From assembly GCF_003413745.1 (NCBI RefSeq), contig NZ_QVID01000001.1, forward strand, positions 248,001 to 312,000: a stretch of 64,000 nt of DNA, read 5' to 3'. The notes under the pieces are model-generated. The model did not search any database, had not been told where the DNA came from, and saw only the letters and a list, made by a program, of their open reading frames with translations. This DNA is from Marixanthomonas ophiurae. GTDB lineage: Bacteria > Bacteroidota > Bacteroidia > Flavobacteriales > Flavobacteriaceae. Positions 34,045-44,246 of this stretch are shown piece after piece. Made by a program: the position numbers and the translations under genes. The number at the start of each line of letters is the position of its first letter. The first letter of the stretch is position 1.

Positions 34045-34479
34045 ATGAAAAACGTATTAATTATCTGCATTGCCTTATTAGGTTTTAATGCAATAGCTCA
34101 AAAAAAGGACACCTCTAAGAGAGAAGCTAGGACTGAAATGAAACAAAATTTAAGTGCTGAGCAGAAAGCAGAGTTAAAGTCAAAAAAGATGACATTAGCG
34201 CTAGATTTATCTGAAAAGCAACAAAAAGAAGTAAATCAACTTTTTCTGAAAGAAGCTAAAGAAAGAGAAGTTTCCAAAAAAGACGGTAAAAACCGAAAAG
34301 AACTTTCAGACACCGAACGATTTGAAAGAAAAACGCAAATGATGGATAGACTAATTGCTCATAAAAAAGAAATGAAATCCATCTTAAATGAAGCGCAATA
34401 CACCAAATGGGAAGAATCGATTGGGAAACATAAAAAGAGGCAAGGCAAAAAAAGAAGAGGTGGAAAAAAGCGTGACTAA
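34045..34479 (+). CDS. small exported helical protein, Spy/DUF4890-like
   Basis: This 144-aa protein has a signal peptide (to about residue 18) and a very charged, all-helical body with KLS/DLSEKQQKEVNQLFL and MKSILNEAQYTKWEE. This pattern is found in small periplasmic proteins that Bacteroidota annotations compare to Spy/CpxP chaperones. The C-terminus is a Lys/Arg/Gly tail. It lies 89 bp ahead of a gene for a similar protein. Confidence 0.6.
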   Translation: MKNVLIICIALLGFNAIAQKKDTSKREARTEMKQNLSAEQKAELKSKKMTLALDLSEKQQKEVNQLFLKEAKEREVSKKDGKNRKELSDTERFERKTQMMDRLIAHKKEMKSILNEAQYTKWEESIGKHKKRQGKKRRGGKKRD

Positions 34480-34509
34480 AAGATTATAAATATTAAAATT
34501 GGCTTAATT

Positions 34510-34558
34510 TTTGGTCTATATACATCATAATTACTTACTTTAGTAATTGATTACTAAA
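34510..34558 (+). promoter_or_regulatory. promoter with overlapping inverted-repeat operator
   Basis: TTTG (34510-34513), a 22-base spacer and TACTTTAG (34536-34543, one mismatch) form a promoter. A perfect inverted repeat, TTTAGTAA/TTACTAAA with a 4-base loop (34539-34558), covers the end of the -7 box and the expected start. This is a good position for a repressor or an mRNA 5' hairpin. Confidence 0.55.
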
Positions 34559-34568
34559 ATTAAAAGAC

Positions 34569-34919
34569 ATGAAGAATATAGTTAAAATACTCGCAATTGC
34601 CCTTGTAATGGTGGCTGGTGTACAATACACCAATGCTCAAAGTCTGTCCCAAGATGCTGATAGACCAGAAGTGATAGCCAAAAAGAAAGTGGCAGATATT
34701 TCAACAAAATTAGGAATAGATGACAGCCAAGAACGTGCTCTTTTTAGATATTACACTTCTTACGAAATGAAATACAAGAAGAATCTTGCTGGAAAAGACT
34801 TAAATGAACCTAAGCTTGCAGCCGAAAAGAAAGAATATATGGATGACTTAAAAGCCAATGTTAAAAAAACATTGAACGATGAGCAATACAATAAGTGGCT
34901 GGCTATGCTAAAAGAATAG
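34569..34919 (+). CDS. small exported helical protein of unknown function
   Basis: This 116-aa protein has a signal peptide (to about residue 23, ...YTNAQ) and helices ending in TLNDEQYNKWLAMLKE, which echoes the upstream protein's NEAQYTKWEE. The two are probably distant relatives sharing a heptad-rich, Spy-like fold. It has its own promoter with an operator-like inverted repeat and a strong terminator, so it is regulated apart from its neighbour. Confidence 0.62.
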   Translation: MKNIVKILAIALVMVAGVQYTNAQSLSQDADRPEVIAKKKVADISTKLGIDDSQERALFRYYTSYEMKYKKNLAGKDLNEPKLAAEKKEYMDDLKANVKKTLNDEQYNKWLAMLKE

Positions 34920-34944
34920 ACCTTATCACATAAGATAAAAACAG

Positions 34945-34979
34945 ATCCCTCCTTTGCAGAAGCTTTGGAGGGATTTTTT
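34945..34979 (+). terminator. terminator after the small exported protein
   Basis: ATCCCTCC (34945-34952) pairs with GGAGGGAT (34967-34974), followed by a T run. The hemL stop is just beyond, on the other strand. Confidence 0.85.
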
Positions 34980-34981
34980 AT

Positions 34982-36268
34982 TTATAACGTTTTAGCAACT
35001 TTGCTACACGCTTCAATGGTAGCGTCAAGATCTTTATATGTCAAAGCTTCGGTTAAAAACCAAGTTTCAAATGCGCTTGGTGCAATATAGACCCCTTCAG
35101 CTAATAGACCGTGAAAAAACTTTTTAAAGGTATCATTATTTCCTAAAGCAGCTGTTTTAAAATCCGTTACAGGTGTTTCAGAAAAATGAACCGATATCAT
35201 AGAACCTATCCTATTAATAGTATGTGTTACATTTGCTTCAGTTAAAACAGAAGCTAATCCTTTATGTAAATATTCAGTCTTTTTTTCTAAAGAAGTAAAT
35301 ATTTCAGGGTTATTGTTCAGTTCAGATAACATCGCCAAACCAGCTGCCATGGCCAATGGATTACCACTAAGCGTTCCTGCTTGATACACTGGGCCTTCGG
35401 GTGCCAAATGACTCATAATTTCGGCTCTGGCAGCAAAGGCACCCACTGGTAAACCACCGCCTATCACCTTTCCAAAGGTAACAATATCGGCATCAACACC
35501 GTACAATTCCTGAACCCCTCCTTTTGCTAAACGGAAACCAGTCATTACTTCATCAAAAATTAATAGAATATTGTTTTCATCACATAATTTTCGTAAGCCT
35601 TCTAAAAAATCCTTTGCAGGAGGAATACACCCCATGTTCCCAGCTACCGGCTCTAAAATAATACAAGCTATTTCATCTTTATTTTCTGAAATAACCTCGG
35701 CCACATTATTTAAATCGTTAAAATCTGCCAACAATGTATCTTTTGCTGTACCCCCTGTAACACCTGGGCTATTAGGAGTTCCAAAGGTTACAGCCCCACT
35801 TCCCGCTTGAATTAAAAACGAATCGCTGTGTCCATGATAACAGCCGGCAAACTTGATAATTTTATCTTTGCCAGTAAAACCGCGAGCCAAACGCACTGCG
35901 CTCATACAGGCTTCGGTTCCACTGTTTACAAACCGTATTTTATCGATATTCGGAACCATAGAAACAGCCAAGGAAGCTATTTCAGTTTCAATTTCAGTAG
36001 GCGTTCCAAAGGAAGTTCCTTTTTCAGCACTTTCAACAACTGCTTTCACTACAGGCTCATGAGCATGCCCCAAAATTAACGGACCCCAAGAATTGATATA
36101 GTCTATTAGTTTATTTCCGTCTGCATCATATAAATAAGCCCCTTTGGCTTTTTCAACAAAAATAGGCTCTCCTCCAACTGCCGTGAATGCTCTTACTGGA
36201 GAATTAACACCACCAGGTATTACTTTCTGTGCCTCTTTAAAAAGGGCACTGCTTCTTTTATAGATCAT
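34982..36268 (-). CDS. hemL: glutamate-1-semialdehyde 2,1-aminomutase
   Basis: This PLP enzyme turns glutamate-1-semialdehyde into 5-aminolevulinate for haem synthesis. At 428 aa it has [10 protein letters not shown] (141-150), [11 protein letters not shown] (about 236-246) and the PLP lysine Lys267 in TFGKVIGGG. It is last of three leftward genes: desulfhydrase, glucosaminidase, hemL. Only 6 bp separate it from the glucosaminidase gene. The haem product would also serve cytochromes such as the one at 32.6 kb. Confidence 0.95.
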   Translation of the reverse strand: MIYKRSSALFKEAQKVIPGGVNSPVRAFTAVGGEPIFVEKAKGAYLYDADGNKLIDYINSWGPLILGHAHEPVVKAVVESAEKGTSFGTPTEIETEIASLAVSMVPNIDKIRFVNSGTEACMSAVRLARGFTGKDKIIKFAGCYHGHSDSFLIQAGSGAVTFGTPNSPGVTGGTAKDTLLADFNDLNNVAEVISENKDEIACIILEPVAGNMGCIPPAKDFLEGLRKLCDENNILLIFDEVMTGFRLAKGGVQELYGVDADIVTFGKVIGGGLPVGAFAARAEIMSHLAPEGPVYQAGTLSGNPLAMAAGLAMLSELNNNPEIFTSLEKKTEYLHKGLASVLTEANVTHTINRIGSMISVHFSETPVTDFKTAALGNNDTFKKFFHGLLAEGVYIAPSAFETWFLTEALTYKDLDATIEACSKVAKTL

Positions 36269-36274
36269 AATAAA

Positions 36275-37111
36275 TTATTGATTTTTTACTGAATTCAAGT
36301 ATAAAACTTGTCCAATGGATATGGTATTAGACTCTAATCCATTGTATTCTTTTAGGGTTTCAACCGTTATATTATGACGTCTTGAAATACTATATAGCGT
36401 ATCACCACGCCCTACGGTATAGGTTTTTATTTTACTTTTCTTTGAGTCTTTTTGCATCTCCTTTGTGCTTCCACCTAAAACAAGTTCGTCATAATGTGTA
36501 AGGCCATAGCGTTCTACAATACTTATCAGTTTATCGGGATAACGTGGATCGGTTGCATATCCAGCCTTTTTTAAGCCCTTTGCCCAGCCTCTGTAGTCGT
36601 GTTTCCTTAATTTGAAAAGATCTTGATAGCGACTACGCTCGGTTAAAAACAAGGAATGGTCCCTAAATGAATATTTTGGGTCTTTGTATTTTCTGAAACA
36701 TTCCTGCAATTCATCATCATCGTGATACACACGACCTCCGGTCCACCCATGACACTTTATCCCGAAATGATTGTTCGCTTTTTGGGTAAGTTCGCCACGA
36801 CCTGCACCACTCTCCAAAATACCTTGTGCCAATGTTATACTGGCAGGTATGCCGTATTGTTGCATCTCTTCCATAGCAATCAAGCTGTAATTATCAATAT
36901 AGGTGGTAACAATTTCTGCATAGGAAGCATTGGGAGGAGACGTTTTAACTTCGGTTTTTTTAGGAAGTTTTATCTCTCCCTTTCGTGTATCTGGAATGGC
37001 CACCCGCTCGGTACGGTCTCTCTCTTTTGAAGCGACTGCTCTTTTTTTGGATTTACAACTGCTAAAAAACAGTGTGCTGATTAACAATACAATGCAAATT
37101 CGGTATAGCAT
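36275..37111 (-). CDS. LysM-containing glucosaminidase lipoprotein
   Basis: This 278-aa lipoprotein has the signal ...LFFSSC (about Cys19). The glucosaminidase domain (FlgJ/LytG-like, about 65-215) has [20 protein letters not shown] with the catalytic-type Glu and [13 protein letters not shown]-terminal LysM follows ([19 protein letters not shown], about 233-275). It would cut peptidoglycan in the periplasm. It is 1 bp from the upstream desulfhydrase gene, so translation is probably coupled. Confidence 0.9.
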   Translation of the reverse strand: MLYRICIVLLISTLFFSSCKSKKRAVASKERDRTERVAIPDTRKGEIKLPKKTEVKTSPPNASYAEIVTTYIDNYSLIAMEEMQQYGIPASITLAQGILESGAGRGELTQKANNHFGIKCHGWTGGRVYHDDDELQECFRKYKDPKYSFRDHSLFLTERSRYQDLFKLRKHDYRGWAKGLKKAGYATDPRYPDKLISIVERYGLTHYDELVLGGSTKEMQKDSKKSKIKTYTVGRGDTLYSISRRHNITVETLKEYNGLESNTISIGQVLYLNSVKNQ

Positions 37112-37112
37112 A

Positions 37113-38054
37113 TTATAGGTCTATTTGTGGCAAATTTTTCTTTTTTAAACGTTGATTCATACCGGTAATACCTTGTAAACCTCCTGTATGGATGGCAAAA
37201 ATACGGCTATTTTCTTTGAAATGCCCACGTTTCAGCAAGTCTACAATGCCAAATAGCATTTTTCCGGTATAGACCGGATCTAATGGGATTCCGGTTTTTT
37301 TATAAAACTCATTAATAAAACGCACCAATTGCAAATCTATTTTAGCATACCCTCCAAAACAGTAATCATCTATAATTTCAAAATTGGTTTTTGAAGTATA
37401 TTTTTGAATTTCTGAAGTTTGAAAGGTTCCTTTCAAGGCCGAAAAACCAAGTGTTTTTTGTTGTGGCTTCGACGCTTCTATCAACCCAGCTACTGTACCA
37501 CCTGTTCCAACCGGAGCACAGATGTAATCTACATGTTTTTCAACTCCAGAAAGTATTTCTTCACAACCCTTTACTGCCAAAGCATTGGTGCCTCCCTCGG
37601 GCAATAAATAGAAATTTCCATAGGTACTTCTAAGTGTTTCTATAAATGATGCTTCATATTTATCCCGGTAGGCTTCCCGGGTTACAAACTGAAATTGCAT
37701 GCCTTGTTTTTGGGCATAAGAAAGTGTTGCATTATCACTTATTTTACTTGATAGTTCCTCCCCCCGAATCACCCCTATAGTCTGTAAGCCTGCTAGTTTC
37801 CCTGCAGATGCAACTGCCGCAATATGGTTTGAATATGCTCCGCCAAAGGTAAGCAACGTTTTATGGTCCTCTTTTACAGCTTGCTGAATATTATATTTCA
37901 GTTTTCTGAATTTATTCCCCGAAACAAAAGGATGAATCTGGTCTTCGCGAAGCATATAAAGATTAGAAGAGGTTTCAATAAAAGAAGCTAAAGGCACCTG
38001 TTCTATATCGGAATGAAAAGTAGCGTTAAAAAATCTTGTAGTGAAGTTCTTCAT
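37113..38054 (-). CDS. PLP-dependent D-cysteine desulfhydrase / ACC deaminase family
   Basis: This 313-aa cytoplasmic PLP enzyme of fold type II has the PLP lysine Lys48 in [11 protein letters not shown] and [13 protein letters not shown] downstream, both typical of this family. Related proteins act on D-cysteine or 1-aminocyclopropane-1-carboxylate. The sequence does not settle which. It is first in a compact three-gene run with the glucosaminidase and hemL genes. Confidence 0.87.
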   Translation of the reverse strand: MKNFTTRFFNATFHSDIEQVPLASFIETSSNLYMLREDQIHPFVSGNKFRKLKYNIQQAVKEDHKTLLTFGGAYSNHIAAVASAGKLAGLQTIGVIRGEELSSKISDNATLSYAQKQGMQFQFVTREAYRDKYEASFIETLRSTYGNFYLLPEGGTNALAVKGCEEILSGVEKHVDYICAPVGTGGTVAGLIEASKPQQKTLGFSALKGTFQTSEIQKYTSKTNFEIIDDYCFGGYAKIDLQLVRFINEFYKKTGIPLDPVYTGKMLFGIVDLLKRGHFKENSRIFAIHTGGLQGITGMNQRLKKKNLPQIDL

Positions 38055-38208
38055 ATTACTTCTATGTACTTAAAGGTTAAAATTAGGTAAAATATTATTC
38101 TTATTGAAAAGGCTTAAACTTTAAGCACTAATAATCAAAAAACAAGAGATTGTCTGTTAAAAATATACTAATTATGTAGGACATTTCTTATATATCTTAA
38201 AATTTTAC

Positions 38209-38238
38209 GTGTTTCATCGAATTTTTTTGTGTTTCATC
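38209..38238 (+). promoter_or_regulatory. tandem GTGTTTCATC motifs before the surface-protein cluster
   Basis: GTGTTTCATC occurs at 38209-38218 and 38229-38238, 20 bp apart. The core TTCATCGAA recurs in the conserved blocks before 44247 and 45388. A shared regulator is possible. No matching protein is identified. Confidence 0.4.
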
Positions 38239-38288
38239 TGAATTCCTTCTTATACTTGTCAACCAAATCAATTAATAACTAACTGCTT

Positions 38289-39092
38289 ATGAAACCAATT
38301 TTTACTTTTAAATGTTGTGTTTTATTATCTATACTTTTTATATCTGTTCCTCTTTTTGCTCAGGTAGGTATCAATACAACCACCCCTAATGGTATTTTAG
38401 ATGTAAATAGCAGCAATACTGGTGTTGTGCTACCTAGAGTAGCATTAACAGCAACAAATGTAATGGCACCAGCGATCAACCCAAAAACTGGAGTTACTAA
38501 TATTCCTGCAGGCACGGTGGTTTATAATACTAATAATACCACTAATGGGGTGAACGATGTTTATAAAGGAATCTATGTTTGGAATGGTACTCGATGGATA
38601 AACCAATTTCCTTTAAAACATTCAGAGATTTTTAAACAAACCGGTCACGAACGCACAAGGTCTAATCAAGGCTATAAAAATATTGATAACCTTGTAAACA
38701 AAACTTTTAAAGCAAAATATTCAGGCACATATAAAATTGAATTAAGTGTTAACTATGGTGGTGGTTATGTAGATAGTAATTATGATATTAACGTAGCCAC
38801 TCAAAAGGGCAACTTCAGGCTAACCTACGAAAGCGAATCGGGCACAAAAAACAAAATAATTCCTGCCAAGGCAATTTCCACTGACGGTAACACCCAGTTT
38901 TACCTTATCTGGGAACAACACAAAGTAGTCTATTATGAAACACTACGAGCAGGACAAGAATATGATTTCAGTTTAAAATTCGACCAGTCTGATTCTCCAG
39001 AATTTGTAGGAAACGGGAATTCAGGAAGTGGCTTAGGATATATAGGCTATGATATTCCTTGCTCAGTTGAATTTACGTATTTAGGAAGTTAA
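38289..39092 (+). CDS. secreted QVGINT-module protein, copy 1
   Basis: This 267-aa protein has a signal peptide (to about residue 25) and then the N-module (about 26-115) that starts QVGINTTTPNGILDVNSSN and ends near GIYVWNGTRWI. The C-terminal domain (about 120-267) is beta-rich with YSGTYKIELSVNYGG and ends DIPCSVEFTYLGS. It may be a jelly-roll of the C1q/TNF type (inference). No T9SS domain is visible. It is first of three tandem paralogues, with the second only 12 bp behind. Similar N-modules occur in Bacteroidota proteins with tail-fibre or adhesin-like bodies. Confidence 0.75.
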   Translation: MKPIFTFKCCVLLSILFISVPLFAQVGINTTTPNGILDVNSSNTGVVLPRVALTATNVMAPAINPKTGVTNIPAGTVVYNTNNTTNGVNDVYKGIYVWNGTRWINQFPLKHSEIFKQTGHERTRSNQGYKNIDNLVNKTFKAKYSGTYKIELSVNYGGGYVDSNYDINVATQKGNFRLTYESESGTKNKIIPAKAISTDGNTQFYLIWEQHKVVYYETLRAGQEYDFSLKFDQSDSPEFVGNGNSGSGLGYIGYDIPCSVEFTYLGS

Positions 39093-39104
39093 AAAGAACC
39101 CACT

Positions 39105-39926
39105 ATGAAATTAAAAACTACTTTTTATGTATTTCTTTTTGTTTTTAGTGCAAACCTTCTGAACGCACAAGTAGGTATTGGCACCAATGCCCCAAAGGGT
39201 ATGCTCGATGTTACCAGTAACAACATGGGCATTGTATATCCTGTGGCGGCTTTATCTTCTACAATTGATGAAACTACAATTACCAGTCCATCCAGTGCTA
39301 CATTAGCTGTTGGTACATTGGTTTATAATACCAATACAACAGACAATGGTAGCAATGACGTGACCCCGGGCATTTATAGCTGGAACGGCAGTAAATGGGT
39401 GCCACAATTTAGCAAAAGACAATCACAGCTTTTTCAACAAACTGGGGTTTTAAGAACACTCTCAACTGTTATAACTCCATTAGATGGGTATCAGTTTGTA
39501 CCAGGCTTTACAAGTGAAACATTTTCAGCCAACTATACAGGGTTATACCGCATTAAAGTTAATGTAAATTATGGAGGTGGTGCTATGGATAGCCCAACCT
39601 CAGGAGACATCAATACTGCTTTTCAGGAAGGTGACTTTCGTTTCACATTCAACGGGACAGACTACAATTTTGTTTCTAGGTCAATTTCAACTTATAACGA
39701 TAATTATAGTAGCGCTATTGAATACACAAACAATTGGGTAGAATCTTACAAGATATTTTATGTTGCTTTGGTAGCAGAGCAAGATTATACTTTTTCTTTA
39801 GCTTTTAATCAAACTGAATCGGAAGGCTTTGAAGCCAATGGCGATCAAAATCTTGGATTGGATGGTAGAGGGTATATAGGTGAAGATGTCCCTTGTACGG
39901 TAGAGTTTACCTATATAAGTGAATAA
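39105..39926 (+). CDS. secreted QVGIGT-module protein, copy 2
   Basis: This 273-aa protein has a signal peptide (to about 22), the N-module (QVGIGTNAPKGMLDVTSNN ... GIYSWNGSKWV) and a C-terminal beta domain with YTGLYRIKVNVNYGGG. It ends DVPCTVEFTYISE, matching copy 1 block by block but with clearly diverged sequence. It is co-directional with copies 1 and 3, so an old tandem duplication is likely. Confidence 0.75.
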   Translation: MKLKTTFYVFLFVFSANLLNAQVGIGTNAPKGMLDVTSNNMGIVYPVAALSSTIDETTITSPSSATLAVGTLVYNTNTTDNGSNDVTPGIYSWNGSKWVPQFSKRQSQLFQQTGVLRTLSTVITPLDGYQFVPGFTSETFSANYTGLYRIKVNVNYGGGAMDSPTSGDINTAFQEGDFRFTFNGTDYNFVSRSISTYNDNYSSAIEYTNNWVESYKIFYVALVAEQDYTFSLAFNQTESEGFEANGDQNLGLDGRGYIGEDVPCTVEFTYISE

Positions 39927-39969
39927 AGAATATTAAGCAAAGTATTGATTGTTATTTAATTTGATTATT

Positions 39970-40761
39970 ATGAAAAAAAGTACTCAAAACAATATATTTT
40001 TCAGTGTCCTACTTTCGATTTTTTCGATTAGTGTACATGCACAAGTTGGTATTGGCACAACCACTCCTGAAGGGATGCTGGATTTAGAAAGTAGCTCCTC
40101 AGGTTTTGTCTTTCCTAATGTAGCCCTTACAGCACGAAACAGAACAAGCCCAGTAAAAAATCCAAATGGAGGGACCGTTGCTGAAGGTACAGCCGTTTAT
40201 AACACCAGTACCACTCAAACAGGCGCTAACGATGTATACCCTGGTATATATGTTTGGGACGGTAATAAATGGATTGCACAATACATAAAAGAAGACAGCC
40301 AAAAATTTGAACAATCCCCATTAGAATATAGGGTGCCTTTAAGTGGAGGACATAGGGCCATACCTGGCTTGGGAAACCAAGATTTTATCCCAAAATATTC
40401 AGGTACCTACCGTATTGAAGCTAATTTTAACTTTGGAGCTGGTGAAATTAAAGACCCTACTGGTTCTAACAGTGTTAGAATGGGTACTCAAGAGGGATAT
40501 ATTAAACTAAGATTTGATGGTGTCAATTATAATATTTATACCCACGCCTACTCTATAAAAAACGATTTAATTAACGGAGGCACAGATTATGAAGCTTTTA
40601 GACATGACTCTTCACTGATTTTATATGAAGACCTTAAAGCCGGACAGGCATATCCTTTTCTACTAACAGTAGATGTACAAGTAGCTGGAGAGTTTAACAC
40701 AGATGCCTACGTAGGTATTGACCTCCCATGCACTGTAGAGTTCACTTTCCTTGAAGAATAA
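39970..40761 (+). CDS. secreted QVGIGT-module protein, copy 3
   Basis: This 263-aa protein starts at MKKSTQNN, since an earlier ATG (39949) would put hydrophobic residues ahead of the normal signal peptide. N-module: QVGIGTTTPEGMLDLESSS to GIYVWDGNKWI. The C-terminal beta domain has YSGTYRIEANFNFGAG and ends DLPCTVEFTFLEE. It is third in the tandem set and 41 bp ahead of the choice-of-anchor B gene. Confidence 0.75.
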   Translation: MKKSTQNNIFFSVLLSIFSISVHAQVGIGTTTPEGMLDLESSSSGFVFPNVALTARNRTSPVKNPNGGTVAEGTAVYNTSTTQTGANDVYPGIYVWDGNKWIAQYIKEDSQKFEQSPLEYRVPLSGGHRAIPGLGNQDFIPKYSGTYRIEANFNFGAGEIKDPTGSNSVRMGTQEGYIKLRFDGVNYNIYTHAYSIKNDLINGGTDYEAFRHDSSLILYEDLKAGQAYPFLLTVDVQVAGEFNTDAYVGIDLPCTVEFTFLEE

Positions 40762-40802
40762 AAAATTTAAACTAAAACCAAATAAAAAACAATAATCTAA
40801 TT

Positions 40803-43800
40803 ATGAAAAAATTATTACTTCTCGCCCTGCTATCCACTACATTGAGTTTTTCCCAAACCCCATGTTCGGGTGGATCTGCAAATGGGTACCCATGTAACGG
40901 CATTACCCTTCAAAGCCATATTAGCGCATCAGATCTTGGAGGTGATGAAGGTCAAGACTCTTGGGGGTGGACAGATTCTGCTACCGGCAAAGAATATGCT
41001 TTAGTAGCTATGGATAACGGTACCGCTTTTGTCGATATTAGTGACCCCGTAAACCCAGTATTTATTGGAAGATTAGAGTCACATACGGGAAGTAGTCTTT
41101 GGAGAGACGTAAAAGTATATAACAACCATGCGTACATTGTTAGCGATAGTAATGGTAACCACGGTGTACAAGTGTTTGATCTTACTCGTTTAAGAGATTC
41201 TGAAATACAAAGTGAAACATTACCTATAAATTTTACAAGAGATGGAAGGTATAGTGGTGTAGGCAGCGCCCACAATATTATAATTAATGAAGATACTGGG
41301 TATGCCTACGTACTTGGATCCAACAGAAATGGTGGAGGCCCTCGTATTTTAGATCTATCAGACCCTAAAAATCCTACTTTAGCAGGTGACATTGGCACCT
41401 ACGGTTATTGTCATGATGCACAAGTAGTATTATATGATGGTCCAGATCCAGATTATCAAGGTAAAGAGATATTAATTGGAAGCTTTAGTAGTTCAGATTA
41501 TGTACAAATTTTAGATGTTACTGACAAAAACAATGTCACTCGTATAAGTAGAGTGGACTATATAAATAAAGAATATACACATCAAGGTTGGTTTACAGAA
41601 GATAAACGATTTTTTATAGTTGGAGATGAAGTAGATGAAGAAGAACATGGGTTTAACACTAAAACAATTGTTTTTGACTTGACAGATTTAGATGCCCCAA
41701 CAGAACATTATGTTCATTATGGAGCTACAGCAGCTATAGACCATAATGGTTATGTTCGTGGAAACCGCTTTTACTTAGCTAATTATTCAGCAGGTATGAG
41801 AGTTATGAGAGTAGAAGGCTTATATGAAAGCACCCCAAGCATGACCGAAATAAATTCGTTTGATACATATCCATCAAATAATTCTGCTGGCTTTAACGGA
41901 ACTTGGAATGTATACCCCTATTTTGAAAGTGGAAACCTTGTGGTGACGGGTTTTGGTAATGCTTTTGTAGACGGTGACGGCGGTCTTTTTATATTAAAAG
42001 ACCCAAACTACGACAACACTGCACCAACGGTGGTTTGTCAACCTGTAACAGCAACATTAGACCGTACAACAGGTTCCGTAACTATTACTGCAGACGATGT
42101 TGATAACGGTTCTACAGATGACTTCGGAATTGTAAAAAAATCAATCGAAGCTTCTCAAACTACTTTTACCTGTGCAGATGTTGGAAGGTCCATCCCTGTT
42201 ACATTGACTGTTGAAGATGATTATGGAAATAAATCATCTTGCAATACAACCATAACAGTAGAAGCCGAAACAACTAGTTACAACGGTGCTAGCTGGAGTA
42301 ACGGCGCTCCTTCTGTAGGTTCTAATGCCAAAATAAGTGCAGATTACAACACAGCAACAAATACCAGTTTTCAAGCGTGTTCTTGCGAGGTAGATACTGG
42401 TAGAACATTAACCGTAAATACTGGCGACTATGTAGATGTTCAAAAAGACATTACAGTAAACGGAACCTTAATGATTGCGCACGAAGGGAGTGTAGTGCAA
42501 CGCGACAATGACGCCGTAACTACAAACAACGGTACTATTTCAGTACAAAAGATAACACCTAATCTAGAAGGACGTGATTTTATGATATTAGGTAGTCCCG
42601 TTTCTGGAGAAACCCGAAATGGCGTATATGGCACTTCAGTTATGGTACGTAACCATATCACCGAAAACTTTGTACCCAACCCACAAGTGGAAAACGACTT
42701 TCCATTAGCCGAAAACTTTGCCGATAATGATGGCGACAATTGGGTTAACTATACTGGAAACATTAATGCTGGTGAAGGATATTTAGTGCGTCCGCAAACC
42801 ACCCCAACCGGTACAGGCTCCTTTACCTTAGATTATACCCAAGGTACATTAAACAATGGTATTGTTAATTTTAATTTGGTATTTAATACTGAGCAAAATG
42901 ACAGTCCAAATATGCTAGGTAACCCCTATCCATCGGCTATTGATGCACAAGTATTTTTAGCGGAAAATACAACAATAGATGCACTTTATTTCTGGGAACA
43001 CTTAACGGCTCCTAACCCATCGTACCCGGGTTACAACCCCAATAATTATAATATGAGCGATATCTCTATGTACAATGCTATGGGGGGCACTGCAGCAGGG
43101 AACGATCCTGGAACCTCAACCAGACCTAATGACTATATTGCATCAGGACAAGGGTTTGGCGTAAAAACTACGGCCGCTGGAACAGCTGTTTTTAACAACA
43201 GTATGCGGGTTACCGATAATAACGACACCTACCGGGAACCAGCTTTTGATAGCGACCGCATTTGGTTAAATGTTTACAATGAAAAGTGGGAGATGGGAAG
43301 CGCAATCCTAATCGGGTTTTCCGATGCTTCCACAAATGGACTAGACACTAAATTCGACACCAAACGCTTGGCTACTCCAGTTTCATTATATTCTACAATG
43401 CCTTCAGGAGAGCAACTCGCTATTCAAGGGCTTGCACCGCTTAAAAATGAAACACAAGTTTCCCTTGGGTTTGACACTCAGGTTGATGAAGAAACAGAAT
43501 ACCGTGTTTCTATAAACGACATTCAAGGTGCCACTATTGAAACCGCTGTTGTCTACTTGATAGACAATAAAAACAATACAGTAACCAACTTAAGTGAAAG
43601 CGATTATGCGTTTACTGCTGAAAAAGGGCAGTTTACTAACCGTTTTACCCTTCAGTTTAAGAAAGTAGAAATTTTGGGAACGGAAGAAAGCCTTTCTAAC
43701 ATTGCCATTTTCCCGAACCCAGCCAATACGGTATTAAACATCGTTTCACCTAACACCTATTTGAATAACATTTCGGTGTACGATTTATTGGGAAGAAGAA

Positions 43801-43928
43801 TCGATCAAAACGTAGGGCCTAAAACCAACAGCTATCAATTAAACTTGGCTTCACTCCATACAGGCATCTATTTTGTAAAAATCGATACCGAAATGGGAAC
43901 GATTACCAAAAAATTGATTAAAAAGTAG
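40803..43928 (+). CDS. choice-of-anchor B family protein with T9SS sorting domain
   Basis: This 1041-aa secreted protein has a signal peptide (to about 17). The choice-of-anchor B domain (about 25-400) has LVIVD-type repeats such as GTAFVDISDPVNPVFIGRL and HDAQVVLYDGPD, suggesting a beta-propeller. A HYR-like domain follows (about 405-490, with two Cys), then a large beta-rich region, and a type A T9SS domain beginning IFPNPANTVLNI and ending KKLIKK. It follows the three QVGIGT genes in the same direction and ends at a terminator. Function is unknown, with an adhesive or surface-layer role possible. Confidence 0.85.
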   Translation: MKKLLLLALLSTTLSFSQTPCSGGSANGYPCNGITLQSHISASDLGGDEGQDSWGWTDSATGKEYALVAMDNGTAFVDISDPVNPVFIGRLESHTGSSLWRDVKVYNNHAYIVSDSNGNHGVQVFDLTRLRDSEIQSETLPINFTRDGRYSGVGSAHNIIINEDTGYAYVLGSNRNGGGPRILDLSDPKNPTLAGDIGTYGYCHDAQVVLYDGPDPDYQGKEILIGSFSSSDYVQILDVTDKNNVTRISRVDYINKEYTHQGWFTEDKRFFIVGDEVDEEEHGFNTKTIVFDLTDLDAPTEHYVHYGATAAIDHNGYVRGNRFYLANYSAGMRVMRVEGLYESTPSMTEINSFDTYPSNNSAGFNGTWNVYPYFESGNLVVTGFGNAFVDGDGGLFILKDPNYDNTAPTVVCQPVTATLDRTTGSVTITADDVDNGSTDDFGIVKKSIEASQTTFTCADVGRSIPVTLTVEDDYGNKSSCNTTITVEAETTSYNGASWSNGAPSVGSNAKISADYNTATNTSFQACSCEVDTGRTLTVNTGDYVDVQKDITVNGTLMIAHEGSVVQRDNDAVTTNNGTISVQKITPNLEGRDFMILGSPVSGETRNGVYGTSVMVRNHITENFVPNPQVENDFPLAENFADNDGDNWVNYTGNINAGEGYLVRPQTTPTGTGSFTLDYTQGTLNNGIVNFNLVFNTEQNDSPNMLGNPYPSAIDAQVFLAENTTIDALYFWEHLTAPNPSYPGYNPNNYNMSDISMYNAMGGTAAGNDPGTSTRPNDYIASGQGFGVKTTAAGTAVFNNSMRVTDNNDTYREPAFDSDRIWLNVYNEKWEMGSAILIGFSDASTNGLDTKFDTKRLATPVSLYSTMPSGEQLAIQGLAPLKNETQVSLGFDTQVDEETEYRVSINDIQGATIETAVVYLIDNKNNTVTNLSESDYAFTAEKGQFTNRFTLQFKKVEILGTEESLSNIAIFPNPANTVLNIVSPNTYLNNISVYDLLGRRIDQNVGPKTNSYQLNLASLHTGIYFVKIDTEMGTITKKLIKK

Positions 43929-43950
43929 CCCCCAAAACAAACCTAACAAC

Positions 43951-43985
43951 AAGCCTGGAACTGTAAAAAGTTTCAGGCTTTTTTT
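43951..43985 (+). terminator. terminator of the choice-of-anchor B gene
   Basis: AAGCCTGGAACT pairs with AGTTTCAGGCTT (one G-U), followed by a T run. Confidence 0.85.
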
Positions 43986-44246
43986 ATGCCCACCACTTCT
44001 AGCTTCTGTATCCTCTACGCACTACTAACCACCGCCTATAAACTAATTTATCTATTTTAACGCTATTAACACCTTATCTACGATCAATAAAGTAGTACAA
44101 TTCTTTCATTTTAATCATCCACAAATCAACACATATCAATCTAAGTGTCAGTTATATAGGTTTTTTAGTACTTCATCGAAATTTTTAAAAATCAAGCATC
44201 AGAATGCTTAAATTTAAAAGTACCCAATATTAATATGAGAGCGATT
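43986..44246. other. intergenic region before the next QVGINT gene
   Basis: Together with the preceding terminator this gap exceeds 300 bp. The only structure I see in it is the conserved 45-bp block at 44142-44186. No ORF, tRNA or further hairpin is evident. Confidence 0.5.
44142..44186 (+). promoter_or_regulatory. conserved 45-bp upstream block, copy A
   Basis: It contains GTCAGTTATATAGG, TTTTTTAG and CTTCATCGAAAT. About 40 of 45 positions match copy B at 45284-45328. Both lie 60 bp before the start codon of a QVGINT gene, so this is probably the promoter and its regulatory site. Confidence 0.7.
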
